Part shown: positions 35,591 through 48,554 of the stretch, in pieces
Numbering within the stretch: position 1 is the stretch's first letter
Layout of the letters: the number at the start of each line of letters is the position of its first letter
Source: Mactromeris polynyma
Lineage: Eukaryota > Mollusca > Bivalvia > Venerida > Mactridae
NCBI GenBank assembly: GCA_032209605.1
Contig: JASFXZ010000039.1
Span: 3,038,001-3,102,000 of the forward strand
Direction: 5' to 3'
DNA length: 64,000 bases
Program-made: the position numbers and the translations under genes
The notes under the pieces: model-generated
Databases searched by the model: none
Told to the model about the DNA's origin: nothing
Seen by the model: only the letters and a program-made list of their open reading frames with translations

Positions 35591-38500
35591 ATTTCTGATT
35601 CAAGTTTGAGGTGCGTTCACATTTTTAATTATTATATGTATACGGGCACTTTTAACGCGCACTCGATCGTCGTTAAATCATTTTGACGACTGTACTTATC
35701 TTAACGCCTTTATTATGACTTCAAATGGTCTAATATTGGTTTTTGATGTTAGGTAAACATGCTTTACGTCATCATATTCATGAAGCGACAGAACAACAAA
35801 CATCAGTATATCTGTTTGCTTACATACTTGATTATTGGGTGTTAACATGGCGTGATGCTTCGGTATCTTTGCAACATTAAAATCATAATAAACTATAAAT
35901 ATCAATATTGAATGGAAAAATATAACGAAAATAAATCTAAACTAGATCTACGTTTATGTGTGTGTTGAAATTTAGAAAGCTAAACTAGATTTTACAAATT
36001 GATCGATCTTAAGATTATCATTAAGTTGTATATTCCATATACAATTAAGTTGTTGTTAGCAATCTATAAACATTCAGTAGCATTTCATGTGAATCGTGTA
36101 GTGAATATGCATTTTAGTTTGAAGTGCACATTACTGGGCGATCGTCGAGGACTCGTAAAAGAAAAAGAACGCATAGTTGTGTATAGTCGACATAAGGTGT
36201 GTTTACAGAACGTATTTACATTTTGAAGCACTCTTATAACATGCGATCCTTTAATCGTGGGACGAAAGCAACACTGGTCTATGTTCATACAGAGTGGCTT
36301 GTTTTGTGTTCAGTGTATCGATACATGTATATAGAAGTGCACTTATCGTTATACATTACTTAATGATATTATTTTTTTTTTCTCATATGTGTGCGGATAT
36401 CATTCAAGCGGTATTACATGTAATTATGTTATATAATTATGATATAGACATGTAGTACGCAATTTATGTAATACTTCTTAATACAGATTTAATAAGGAAT
36501 GACTTCCATGCCGACAAAGATAAGCCTACGTTCAATTTCACGTGAATATACAGTACATGTACATGCATGTATATACAGACGTTTACAGTAAGTGACTTCA
36601 CGACAACTTCAACTAACGAAGTAACCATCACGGTGGGAGTAGATATTGTACAATCATAATAATGTTACGTCGCTTTACTGCACCTATCAATATTTGGCAC
36701 CGGGGGCGGACTGATCCATGGAAATTACACAAAACCTTTTTGAGGTATATATCCCCGCCCTAGAGCCAAGCAGTTTGAAAACTATTAAAAATCTAGCCAA
36801 ACGGTATATTTCCCAGAACCCGGAATTATTCGTCGTGTCAAATTCCCACCTGTCGGGAATCGTCTTTTGTCTAATGCCCCGTTTATTATCCCCCCCCCCC
36901 CCCCCTCCACCCCACACCTCCATCTATAAGTGCATATATTTAAAAGTTTGTAAAAGTAGACTTTGATGTAAAGTATTTTGTGCGCGTACCGTTTGAAGGT
37001 TTTCTGTTCAATGCCTGATGTTTTTTTGTTAACTTGGTAATAATTCTTTATATTTGCATATTGAAAATCATCAGAAAGCATTGAATGTGTGCAAATTGCA
37101 TAACATTATAATCCGGTACATGTTGAGCGAAACCGTTTATTCATTCAAAAATTACATGATGTAGTCACGGCAATGTTTGCCATTGAATTGGTGTCTGATT
37201 GTTAATTCATACATATGAAAATGTGTCTCTTGTAATGTTTCTGTTTTGGTGTTGCTAACCCTGTTTTTAGAAGGGTTTAATCTCTCAGCATATTGAAATA
37301 GCATACCAAATAGCTGATATTTCATTCATACTCTCTGCGTTTCTATGTCTATGTTTACTTTGTTGTTTTTTATGGAAAAAAACGGTATACAGTACAACCT
37401 CTAATAAGCGGCCCTCTCGTGAGCAATAACTTCCCTTCAAAAACATTACCGAATTTCACATAGTTAAGATTTCCTAACCAATTTGACATCTGGAGATTTT
37501 GCAGTGTAAAGTCAACAGGCTTTCTTGTATTGTATGTTTTATACGCATTTTGAGAGAATTAATTTGTTGTTTATGCTGTTGAAACCTCTTACTGCGTTAA
37601 AAATCAGTTTTAAAATTTCATTTTTTTTATTTATAACTACATGTACATATATAATGAATAATAGTTAGTTGCATTGAATGACTAGTAAAAAGGACCATTT
37701 AAGACTAATTGCAAGAAAATAATTACATCCACAACGAGATAAATGTGTATGGACGTCACGGTAAGATGTGATATGTGTCTAGTGTCTAGTCCTTTTAAAG
37801 TACCCGTGACTACACTAAAGTCTACATGTATTTGTACTTTTTTATAAATTTCTGTCAATAAACGTGGGTTTATGCGCGCAAATCAATATAAAGCCTGAAT
37901 AAGCGTACTAATCTTATTGCATATTCAAATTTAAGGTTCGTAATAACTGTGACTTTCACAAATTGCAATTGATACATCATTGTAAAGAGTGAGTTTTCTA
38001 TCAAACTTGAGAGAATTGGAAAAAAAATGAAAAAGAGTATTAACAAATTTGAACTACTTAACGCTTGTAGTGAATACTTATGTGTTATAAACAAATCACA
38101 GCTGCTCACAATACCGACCAAGCTTTGTGAGTTAATGTAATACACTTAGACTTGTCAATAATATATGTACAGTAATTCAACTACAGTCGGTCTTCGTTTA
38201 TTCGTTAACCTTTATCCGAATACTTGGTATCATCCGAAAAATATATAGAATTGAAAACGGCTATTCGAATCCGTGTATTATTCGAATTAAAAGATCTTGA
38301 AAATTGAGATTTCAGATTTATCTCATTTTTGTGATTTTGTTACATTACCATTTATTTAGTCAATCGACATACCTATACGCCTTTAGCCATTTACAAAATC
38401 AGAAATAATATAATCAAGGCAAAAATAGGAACTTACAATAACAACAAACTTTTATATATAGCAAGTATACATATAAAATACCTTATAGTAGAGGGAGCAT

Positions 38501-38639
38501 TTTAAGAGTCACAATGGTGGTTTAAGTGAGGTTTTACTGTCATTGGAATAATAAATTTTATAGCATACTGCTATATATAAAAACTAAACACAAAAATTAT
38601 CCATTATGTATTGTATTTCAACAATTTATAAACAATTTT

Positions 38640-41600
38640 CTACCAAAATTGTGAAACACATTGCAAATACATGGCGGCATCTTTCAAAGCTTCCGGTGTG
38701 TAGTAGTGAAGAAGTCGCTGTTTCCAGACAGCCCATGACTTGGCATCAACGAGTTTTGGTATGGGGCGATCCAGAAGTGTGATTGGTGTTCCAGTCTTGT
38801 AGTGGTTGGCCACCCAGGAAACAGCATCCTGCAAAGTGCATGGAATACAGTGTATAAATACACTGGCTATTGTCACTAGTTCTCTCCCTTTTCCCTTCTC
38901 ACTAGTTCTCTCCCTTTTTCCCTTCTATAGTATATGTATATAATATATATACTGCATATACTATAGAAGGGATAAAGGGAGAGAACTCGTTACAATCTCC
39001 TGTGTATAAATTAACGACAGTATGAATGGTCCAGATACAGAGATTTAGTTGATTATTTACTATAGTAAATCATTCGTAAATTTTAGACTGGGTATGCCAA
39101 TTTGTTTTCCATATATTAGGTTCATTTAACCTTACTTGGACCATATTACTACTCTTAAAGATACCGAATCCGTCCTTTTTTAATATTTGGTAACATTGAA
39201 CGATATCAACTCTGATGACGTTCACCAAGACTGTTGATATATCGAGATAACGCTTGCTGATCGAAATTGAGGTCAAGATTAGAACATGGAATGATATTCT
39301 GTAGGGAATAAATAGATTAAACAAGGGAAAGTTGATGTCATGCATCAAAGTGGCCGGAAAAATGCTTTGCAAAAGAATTATAGTGAAATATTTGAAGGGA
39401 ATGTCTAGAAAAAATAAAACAAAAGTGACGTAATAACACAAACTGAATTTTGCAAATATTGAACATGCAATATTTTCGTGTAAGACATGCACGTATACAT
39501 TATTGATGTAAATAACAACAAAGGGCAAAATCATCTTTTACTTTGGAAAAAATATCAGCCTATTAAAAGGCTTTAATATAAAAAAATACAGTACACATAA
39601 GATGAAACTACATTCAACATTAGACAATGATTCTCTTCCTTTTATGCTTTCAGCACCTGTGTCTCAGTATTACTGCTGGTGTTAAATTGGAAATATAACA
39701 GTCAGACTAACTTCTGTAGGCATATATATACATACGTCTTGTTTCAGATAATAATACGCAAAATAACCTCAATTGTTCGATCATATAATAATGCTCCATT
39801 ACATCATAGAAGTGCCCCGTCATAAGCATAAAATGTCTTGTAACAAAAATACTAAATTCTGTGTAACTTTCTACAAGGACATCATGCACCTACGTCTGAG
39901 TGTTTAGCAGCACGAACCTTTGATATACAGCACGTTATTGTGCATGTTTGTTCAGATATTTTATTCACTTCTTTCATAAACGCAACAATCGTCTATGTAT
40001 ATGGATAACGTGACCTTCACGCACTTTTCAGAGCATATCACATTGATAGATATTTTATGCACAGTGAAACCTCAATTATAAGACCACTCTGTGTTCTCTT
40101 TAAGATCATTGTGCCTGTGAGGTGTTCTGATTATCTATCTAAAATATGGAAGAAACAACTGAAAAGTGGTTCTTGAAAATATGGTCTTATTACTGAGGCT
40201 GTCTTAATTTTGAGGGGGGCTTTTGGTTTGGTTTTACTGTACTGTTTGTTTTTCGTCCACATAAGTCATTGCCCTGATAATTGTGACATATTTCTGTACA
40301 TTATTCAGTAAAACGCAACATCGCGTATGTTGTTGTTAAAAATTAATTATTTAATTGTGTTCGAGCAAGAACTCATTTTAGATACTAAATTATGGATCCG
40401 TTTTGTCTGATGAGTGTTACAAACAAACCAACAAATGTTCATTTTCATTATTTATTCACTTTGGGATTTTCAGTGTAAGTCAGACGTAACATTGTATTGT
40501 GTAATGACTTGTAACATGCTAGCAAACATAATTTCAAAACTATATATGAGCAGAACCTAGCAAACTGAACATATACTGGCCAAAAGTCCCAACCCGTCAG
40601 TTTTATTTCACTTAGTTTCTATATACCTACTGTATATATCTTCTGTTGAGTTTATTGCCGTAATCTAAGACATTTATTATTCATATTAATTGATAACACG
40701 TCGAAATACAGTGGATGTAAATCAAAATCCTAGTCACTGTTTCAAACCACTTTGTCATAATGTAGAGAAGATTGTAAAGGTGTACATTGACGGAACAGCT
40801 GTATTTGTTTGAACAGAAGGCTTCTAATTCATTACATACATGTTATGCATAATGTCGTAGTCATATTTATATAAAAATGAAACTCAAACAGCAACACATG
40901 CAATGCCGTGAACATAGCGTTCTATCAAAAGAGACATAATCCTAATCAACATTTTGGAACCTGGGCTCTTCGGTGTGACGCTACGTCATCTTTTTTTTAT
41001 CAAAACGGTAAATATCAAAAGGCGGGCCGCAGCAATAATAATGCATACCTAAGCAGGGCCATAGAAATCTAGAAGTCCAACAGTTGAGTTGGACTTAGTC
41101 CGGGACAGTACAACTAGCCTAAGTCAAAATGAACATGTACACTAGTCCGGAACAACTGTATTTAAAGATAGTTTCGATATATATCCCTGGGTCCTACGAT
41201 GGAACCCAGGTAGTCCAGCCACGGAGTCACATCTCTATACTGTCGCTGTACAACGAAGACGCATGTAAAAGTCGGAGTACAGAGACACGTATGCGGGGCT
41301 AGAACCCAGGCAAAGGACCAACCTGAATGTTTCAACCAAATTCGGACTCCGCTATGCATATAGACGTTTCTTATTCCGCGATCAAGTTTATAAGTGTATT
41401 GTTGCTTTCAGTTCTTCTGTATTTAGTTATATTACTTGAAGAAATATTGAATGATTACATTTTACGATTACATTGTACCAAACTGCTATAAAGTAAATAA
41501 TTCATGATATTGTTCAGTCTTCCGGTCCATAAAGTCCCTTCACGCATCCCGTATATCCGACAGTGCTGATATCACCATAGATCAAACGAGGCCGATTGTT

Positions 41601-44132
41601 AAGTTAATAAATAATGATTGTGTAACAACGAACCTAAACAATAACTAAACTTATGTTTCACCGTTGCGAAGTTTGAATCCAGCTTTGCTTGGTTGGGCTT
41701 GAGTTTTACACTGTTTTAAACAGTATTTCAGTTACGAACAGCGATAAAATGATCCAACCAGTGCTCCTGGTTTACCGACCAGTGATAACCTGTTCATCCG
41801 CAAGCAACTGACAACTACTCCACGTGTATCAGAGATGGCGGACAAATGATTTCGGATGTATGGTCTACAGCCACATTATCTCTGAGAGCATACGCATCAC
41901 CAGACTTTCAGTTTTGCAGTCGACTGCTCTATCGACACAGTGAGGCTTCTTATTCAAATTTTGAAGAAGGAACATACATTTGTACTAATTATATTTAAAA
42001 ATTACCAGTGGGAAATATATCAGCGCAGATAAGTAAAACGTCTGTCGACCTCGATCGAAATTATTTGGTTAAGTACAATTATCCTTCAATACCAATGACT
42101 CGTACAGATGGGAATATTGAATATCAACCTTTGGTTTTCGAGTCTCTGTCCTAAAGACAACTATGGGTGATTCGAACATCGAAAATTCGAGGTAATGTAA
42201 TAACAAATGCTGAAAACTGTTTACCTTAATGCCATTGAATTCTACGGAAGCTAAGCAGGAACACACTTCAACACTTGGCTTGTTGTTTTGGACATCGAAC
42301 CACGCATCTTGCTTGATTTTAACCCATAGATCCCACATATGGAACACGTGAGCCACACGTTCCACTGGCGACCAGTTAGGACCTGTAATGAAAACATAGG
42401 GTATAAAAACAGCATGTCAGGACTGTGATTGGTACCGTATCTGGTAAACTAGGATTCATACTAATTTATCTTAATCAACATCCGAGAATAGGTTTAGGGT
42501 AATATCTCACATATACATATTTAGGGAAAAATCCCAAAACTATGACAACAAAACGAACAGAACGCAAATACGATGTGCACAACTAGGTTGGTTACCTGCA
42601 ATCACTCGTGTGAATCTGGCTAAGGGTTATGGAGACAGACAGACGGATGAACAGACGGACAAATGTCGAAGGCAAAACAATAATAATTAAATGTTTGCCC
42701 CTCGAGATGATGATGATGACGACGACATAAATACGTTGTCACGGTACAGTTGTCGCAAACATAACCTTGATTTTTATTTAGAATTTAGACAATTACCCAC
42801 AATTATGATTGTCATTATTAAAGTGAATGTAACATGTTCATGTTGCGCACGTCAATTTATCGATATGTACCGATTTTCATCATGAAAACATACAAAACCT
42901 CACCATGATGTTGAGAAATTGATTAATTATACTTATGACTGAAACTGATTTAGATCAAATCAGGATCAATTTTCGTTCATAACTTATTAATTTCCATAAT
43001 TTTCTTAATAAACATGACATTTGACTATAAAGTCCCAAAGGTTTTGCAGGATGTTCATATCTGTCAGTGTGTAAAAAGATTTAGCTCTGAATAACAATGT
43101 TTACAAGGTTTGAAAGATCCTATATTTGATCTTGATCCTGATCCTGAAAACAGATTCTTTGTGAACACGGGGCCAGATGTCACACGAATGGACAGTTTGA
43201 GATATGTACGCACATAATGGAATTTGTACAGACAACGATGAGTGCATAGAACACTTGTCAGATGAATATTTCCTCTTCAGGTGATAACTGAGCGGCCTGC
43301 TTTTGTTTGTACGTCATAACACAATACACAGTGTATACTGGTCAAAAGTGCATACACAATACACAGTGTATACTGGTCAAAAGTGCATACACAATACACA
43401 GTGTATACTGGTCAAAGTGCATACACAATACACAGTGTATACTGGTCAAAAGTGCATACACAATACACAGTGTATACTGGTCAAAAGTGCATACACAATA
43501 CACAGTGTATACTGGTCAAAAGTGCATACACAATACACAGTGTATACTGGTCAAAGTGCTAACCCACCAGTACTATGACACGTGTCTTAAACGCTACTGG
43601 ATACATCTTCTGTTGAATTTGATAGCAGTTAGCTAAAACACGTATGATTCAAATGCAAATCTTATTAAGCCTTCGTGCGTCGTTTCAAATCACTTGATCA
43701 TAATGTAGTGAAGAGTTTCACTATACAAAATGACGGGTATGCTCTTTTGACCAGTATCGTTTTCTCGCAAATTATATACAGACATAAGTGCGATGCCATA
43801 CCTAAGCCATCTTTGGAGTTTCCTAGAGTTGACAGGATTGTTGAAATGGTGTTCATGGTGAGTGTAGTGAAGTCATGGTCAAGTTCATCTTCCGGTGCAT
43901 GGTCAAGCACAATATTGTCCTGTGTGAGATCCTGATTCACGGTCGGTACAAAATTAATTGCTGAGGCTCGTTCATTAAATAACTTCAGTCCTTTAACGGT
44001 CATCGCATGAATAGCGTGTGCTACAGTCTCATTATAGCGCGGTGTGAGCCCCGAGTCTGGAAAGGACTTGGAACAATCAATCGCGCCGCGAACTAAACAA
44101 ACACAAGATAGAATTAGCGCAATTTGAAACAT
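38640..44132 (-). CDS. Secreted orphan protein, 225 residues, three exons
   Basis: Exons 44132-43802, 42382-42225 and 38828-38640 (TAG) join in phase (phase 1, then phase 0) with canonical borders: TTAG|GTATGG, TTACAG|GT, AAG|GTAAAC, TTTGCAG|GAT. The start ATG has A at -3 and is followed by a hydrophobic signal peptide, MFQIALILSCVCLVRGA, with likely cleavage near residue 17. The mature part has four cysteines (20, 151, 153 and 220), enough for two disulfides, an NET glycosylation sequon (34-36), an acidic patch (APEDELDHDF), and a Trp-rich C-terminal half (HMWDLWVKIKQDAWF, SWVANHY, KSWAVWKQRLLHYY). No transmembrane segment or known domain was recognised. The complete open structure, signal peptide and phase agreement make a real gene likely; function is unknown. 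Introns are 1.4 and 3.4 kb; the first contains a 35-bp tandem array. Confidence 0.7.
38876..38992. repeat. Inverted repeat (AGTTCTCTCCC ... GGGAGAGAACT)
   Basis: The left arm, including AGTTCTCTCCCTTTTTCCCT and TCTATAGTATATG, is complementary to the right arm, CATATACTATAGAAGGGATA with AAGGGAGAGAACT, around an AT-rich loop. The left arm's AGTTCTCTCCC block is duplicated. A single arm occurs at 2985-3045. It sits in intron 2 of the secreted-protein gene, about 50 bp from the last exon's acceptor. Confidence 0.75.
39070..39534 (-). other. Unrecognised 154-codon hydrophobic open frame
   Basis: An open frame with ATG lies wholly inside intron 2 of the secreted-protein gene, on the same strand. 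It is rich in Phe, Ile, Tyr and Leu, as expected from AT-rich sequence, with no recognisable domain. One frame of this length is about what chance would give in 64 kb of this base composition, so it is probably not a gene. Confidence 0.12.
40061..40242. mobile_element. MITE, family A, copy in intron of the secreted-protein gene
   Basis: It begins ACAGTGAAACCTCAATTATA and ends TTTTGGTTTGGTTTTACTGT, with internal GGTCTTATTACTGAGG. The termini are imperfect inverted repeats of the family seen best at 48383-48554. Confidence 0.6.
41861..41950 (-). repeat. tRNA-like fragment, probable SINE piece
   Basis: Read on the minus strand, TGTGTCGATAGAGCAGTCGA followed by CTGCAAAACTGAAAGTCTGG resembles the D-arm and anticodon arm of a tRNA. 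No clear B box or acceptor stem is present. Confidence 0.3.
43318..43558. repeat. 35-bp tandem repeat, about seven copies, with palindromic core
   Basis: The unit GCATACACAATACACAGTGT then ATACTGGTCAAAAGT repeats about seven times; two units lack two A residues. Each unit includes the palindrome ATACACAGTGTAT. It lies in intron 1 of the secreted-protein gene. The motif ATACTGGTCAAAAG also occurs, inverted, at about 43744-43759. Confidence 0.93.
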
Positions 44133-44507
44133 TTTTATTTTCGACTGTTACCGAATGGCTGCCACTGACGAAATGGCGAAGCTTTGAGAGTGCAATGACC
44201 TTGTTTTGAACATTTTGTTGGTTTTCATTGCTATCTTTGACGAAAGTTCCATGTACTTTGACACCAGCCGTTCAACTCTCACCTGACACGGTGATAAGAT
44301 TACATGTGGGACATTAAGTAACCACGATAACACAAAGAAGAATGTATAATCTACATTTAGGCATACATGTATTTCTTAATTCTACAAAAGTACAGGAGGT
44401 CAACTATTTGCGAAAAGAAATGTTAAAATGTAAAATTGTAGTGTAATGTTGCATATAGCTTTGAAGTTGAGTTTCAGTTAATTTCAAATATAAAGCTTAA
44501 ATTACAG

Positions 44508-45322
44508 ATTTTCGGGTACTCCGTGCAGTGCTTATCAAATAATGGGCTTAATGCTCCTACACAAGAAAGTGTTGATCAGTGCGGTGCCCCAGGTCCGATG
44601 CAAATTCAGCGTCACAAAGCTTCGCATGTGTTTAAGTCACTTAGTGATAAATTAGAGCAGTATTTGCTAGCGATGGGAGGTAACAATGATGAATTAAAAT
44701 ATACATTACAAAACGAGTTACCCCTAGAATACATAGTTTTACTAGTTTTATAATCTATGTAAAATCGGGGACCAATATATACATGTATGTATTGGTCCCA
44801 GGTACAATGTAATTATAAATTGAATCTGTCTTCTGACTAGGATTGGAACAGAGATGTATATTAAACGTGTTAACAAATCACTTTCCTTCATAATAAACGC
44901 ATTTCCACATGGATGGGCAATGATTTATGATATTTAAAGCATAACGCATTTATAACTTCTCATGAACAGAATCGTTCCAAAAAGGTAATAGTCGCACTAT
45001 CTTGCATGATGTTAACGACGATTCGGGAATCACATTTCCGACTCTAGCGTCGTGTCGGGGATTATATTTCCAAAATAAAGACAAGAAACACCAGGACAAT
45101 CATTTCAAACTTATTAAACCAAGAAAGGCCATTGTGTACAGTTCAGTCGTATGCTACATCCTAGAAGATAAGATTAAGGGTGGAGCACTAGTCATCAATG
45201 AAGACAAACATGTGAACAATATGTGTGCCGTAGTCAGCGCCTCAAATATGACTACTTTTAAAAAATGTAAAACAGTAATTTACGTCATGTACAGTAGCTA
45301 TAATATACCATGTACTGCATAA
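44508..45322 (+). CDS. Possible two-exon coding segment of unknown protein
   Basis: Two frames can be spliced in phase: 44508-44679 (acceptor TTACAG, donor GGAG|GTAACA, phase 1) and 44970-45322 (acceptor GAACAG, ending TAA). Both frames have varied, protein-like codon content, with segments such as HKASHVFKSLSDKLEQYLL and GLYFQNKDKKHQDNHFKLI. No domain was recognised and no upstream exon with a start was found. The start of the second segment is duplicated at 45484-45540. It may be the 3' end of a plus-strand gene, a decayed gene or old transposon coding sequence. Phase agreement alone has a one-in-three chance. Confidence 0.27.
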
Positions 45323-46260
45323 GTTAGCATGTATTTGTATCGCATGTATTGTACATAACCCTAACAAATAAACCTTATTTAAGCATACTACTCATTAGAT
45401 TTTCGATACGCTTAAGCGCACATCGATAACGAATCATTTGACTATTGTATAATTACGTTAATTGGTGAAAAACTGACGTCATAACAACTCATGAACAGTA
45501 TCGTTCCAAAAAGAAAATAGTCGCACTATCTTGCATGTTCACTACAAACTGTTGTACGCATGGGTCTGATTTCCTGAACATGTTCCTACATACTAGTCAG
45601 TCCATCAGATATCAATCACAGATGATATTCTGAATACATTAATATATATGCATACATGTACGTATATCGTTTTTCTTTATGAGTAATATTGTTTTTATGA
45701 TTTATTGTTGATGCAATCAACATAAGAATTCAACAGGTACATGCAATATTTACTCTATGGGTTCTTTAAAAACTGTTTTGGCGGTAACTGAAAACAATAA
45801 ATAGAAATTAACTTGGATTTTAATGTTGACAGGTATACAAAATGAGACCGAAAATCATCACTTGTCATCTTACATTAATAAACCATAACTATTGTTTAAC
45901 ATTTTGTAATCAATTTGTAAAAGCAACCCAATGCACAAAAATATAATACACGTTTTGTTGTATAATTTGTGGTATGGAGATTTAATGCTAAAACATGTTT
46001 ATATAGGCTCCTAGATGTACCAGTAAATCACAGGTTGTAGTCATCGTCAATATTCTACTGTCAGACTTTTAAATGTACGAGCGTATGTATGTTTTAGATG
46101 ACAGCAAATCTGCAAGTCTAATATATTGAATTATTTTCGGCTGATCATACATTTGCGTTGTTCCGCAGACTGCCATTTTGAAAACAAACATTTTAAAGAC
46201 AAAAAAATGATTTTAAAATCTAAAAATAAGCATGTGTCGAGGTTTATTAAGTAAAATCCT

Positions 46261-46492
46261 GGGCCCGTATTCAAGACTGAATTTCAGACTTAGACTTTAA
46301 AATTGAAAAAAATAAATTTACAAGCATTTCGTTTTCATTGTATTTAAACCTGAATATTTCTTGTTACTCATGCACTTTTGCCATGTTTATCAAAATATAT
46401 TGTAAAACAATGACGTAGGAACAAAATTAAAATTAACCATTTTAAAGTCTAAGTCTGAGATGCAGTCTTAAAACGTTTGTGAATACGGGCCT
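46261..46492. mobile_element. MITE, family E (GGGCCCGTATTCAAGACTG termini)
   Basis: The left terminus GGGCCCGTATTCAAGACTGA then ATTTCAGACTTAGACTTTAA pairs with the right terminus TTTAAAGTCTAAGTCTGAGA then GAATACGGGCC. The terminal inverted repeats are about 45-50 bp with several mismatches. No coding capacity. Confidence 0.8.
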
Positions 46493-47721
46493 TGTTCATA
46501 CAATAAAACCGCCGACTGGATTCTTTAATTGAAGTCGCAGTATTTACTAAGTACATAATTATGAACGGACAAGAAATGATCCAATATGCCGGCCATTGCA
46601 TCTTTGTTTAATGTTCTCATTAATACAGAGAATATGTCATCATCTAACAAGTTATTCGGTCCTAGATCACACACTTTTGATAATCATTCAATTCTTAATA
46701 TCTCCCTTGACTCAACTCGGTAATTAATTCCTGCTTAAGAGCGCAGCCTCCTAGCGTTCATGGTGGTCGGTAGAAGGCATCCGAATCTCGCACCTATGTG
46801 ATAATCAGAACGTTACGGCCATTATCGATGTTAAAAATCAGAAGGAAGCCGCATGCTGCGTTGACACGAAACTATCAGCAAGATGCGTGAATATGATTAG
46901 AAAATAAAAGAGCATTTAATAAGGACATAATACGTTGTTTATGAAGGACTTGACACTTATTGTTTTAACCATCGACCTCCTGTTTCTATGGAAACATCGC
47001 GACTTATTCACCTGCACGGAATTAATAATATGTAATAATTAGTTGATTCCCATAATTGTACATATTATTACATTCATCATACACAAATCTTGATAGACAG
47101 GAAGGAATAAGAGCGAACATACTTCTCCTTAGTAGAATATTTTCCTTCTTTTATTGTATTTATTTCGTAATTAGATGTTGTTCTTTTCCATGTATCACAA
47201 ATGCTTTCAATGCTTCAGATAGCCTACAACATAAACGACAATTTATCAATAATCATAATTATGATGTATATTTTACACTACATGATAAAAATATGATATA
47301 CATGTATCTTCGAATCGCCAGCAATACGCAATACTATTAAAACATTGAGTCTACAATTCCATAATATTCTATTGAAATTAATCGCTAAAAATACGAATTT
47401 AATTTCTATTTTTCTCAGAATACTTATCATTTTAGTCGTACTAACAGAAGTTCTACAATTCTGAAATGTCTCAGTGTGTTATGTTTGCAGTGAGTATACA
47501 TTTGTTGCTAAATAAAATATAGCAGTATTTCTATATTACTTATTATTAAATACTTAATATTAATTCCACTGATACATCGATGAAAGAATTTTATATTAAA
47601 ACTTAATTATGTGAACATGAAAATTGAATACAAGGCGCCAGAATAATATGAACTACGTAGTACATTTATAGTTCATAAGGTAATATTAAGCCCGCATTAA
47701 ATATTGTCGCTCATCTGATTC

Positions 47722-47880
47722 CTGTGATGATGTTACGATGATGGTGGTGATGATGATCATGAACATGATGGTGATTGTAGTGGTAGTGATGATGGTGGTG
47801 TCGGTGATGATGATGATAATGATGGCGGTGATGGTGATGATGATAATGGTGGTGTAGGTGGTGGTGGTGATGATGATGCA
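47722..47880. repeat. Imperfect (GAT/GTG)n microsatellite
   Basis: Trinucleotide-like runs of GATGATG, GTGGTG and GATGATAATG. Read on the minus strand it yields a His-rich frame, which is a by-product of the repeat. Confidence 0.9.
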
Positions 47881-48382
47881 GCTGGTGCTGGTCATTGTCA
47901 TTAACCGCAGCATTAGTTACAAGTGCTTTATCATAGTAAATGCATGCTGTCTGTTCCAAGCACATTCTTCTGCGTGGTACGGTGATATCAAGCATACATG
48001 TGTTGTCGAGTTAATAGCAAACAAAAGGCAGGAATCGTCGCAATGTAAGCTAGCTTGTATATGTACTTTGTATAACATAAACTGGTTTGAATATGTATGG
48101 TTAACGTTGTGATGTCGGGGACAAAACAAATCATCTAAGTATAAAATTGAGTTTAAGAAATCATGAAAATAGGGTCATTCAAAATAGTATAGAGCCCGTC
48201 TATTTAGAATACTCAAGTGATAACCAATAATTGACGAGAATATAAACTAACTTGCGTTATCGTTTGTAGGATGGTCACTTTGAGGATCGCTGTATAAATC
48301 TAAGCAAAATGTACAAAACTTGAAATCTCGTAGACTTTAAATATACAGTCCGCTATGTCGCGTGTGGTCATACAGTGTTAAA

Positions 48383-48554
48383 TACAGTAAAACCTCCCTT
48401 AAAGACCACCTCAATAATAAGACCACCTCAAAATTAAGACCACAATTTTCAAGTCGATTAACACTCTTTTGCTCTTAATTCAATCTCAATTTTAAGACCA
48501 CCTCAATAATAAGACCAGTCCCAACGGTGGTCTTATCATTGAGGTTTTACTGTA
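48383..48554. mobile_element. MITE, family A, best-preserved copy
   Basis: Perfect terminal inverted repeats, TACAGTAAAACCTC and GAGGTTTTACTGTA, bound 172 bp. Subterminal blocks AAGACCACCTCAATAATAAG repeat in direct and inverted order. TA lies at both ends, as expected for TA-target elements mobilised by Tc1/mariner-type transposases. Confidence 0.88.

Larger units (their letters stand above)
29578..38639. other. Gene-poor stretch upstream of the sushi gene
   Basis: Nine kilobases hold no supported gene. A splice-acceptor-like TTTATTTTCCAG ending at 29578 (minus strand) implies a 5' non-coding exon of the sushi gene somewhere here. The stretch contains repeat modules shared with other places (29790-30090 resembles 20200-20460 and 31735-31865), an inverted-repeat element (30271-30672), a 60-bp minisatellite (34346-35590) and a C16-like run near 36890. 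One weak exon candidate is at 32769-32880. Confidence 0.55.

Noticed and set aside
35696..35905. 69-codon minus-strand frame
   Set aside because: Some protein-like stretches, but no domain, no splice partners and no signal; chance is a sufficient explanation.
36687..36966. Gly-rich and Pro-rich frames around the C-run
   Set aside because: Homopolymer translation near 36890-36905; no further evidence.
43303..43636. Two overlapping repeat-containing frames as genes
   Set aside because: Translation of the 35-bp array inside an intron of the opposite-strand gene.
47686..47995. His-rich and Ile/Thr-rich minus-strand frames
   Set aside because: Direct translation of a GAT/GTG microsatellite, with no start context or splice support.
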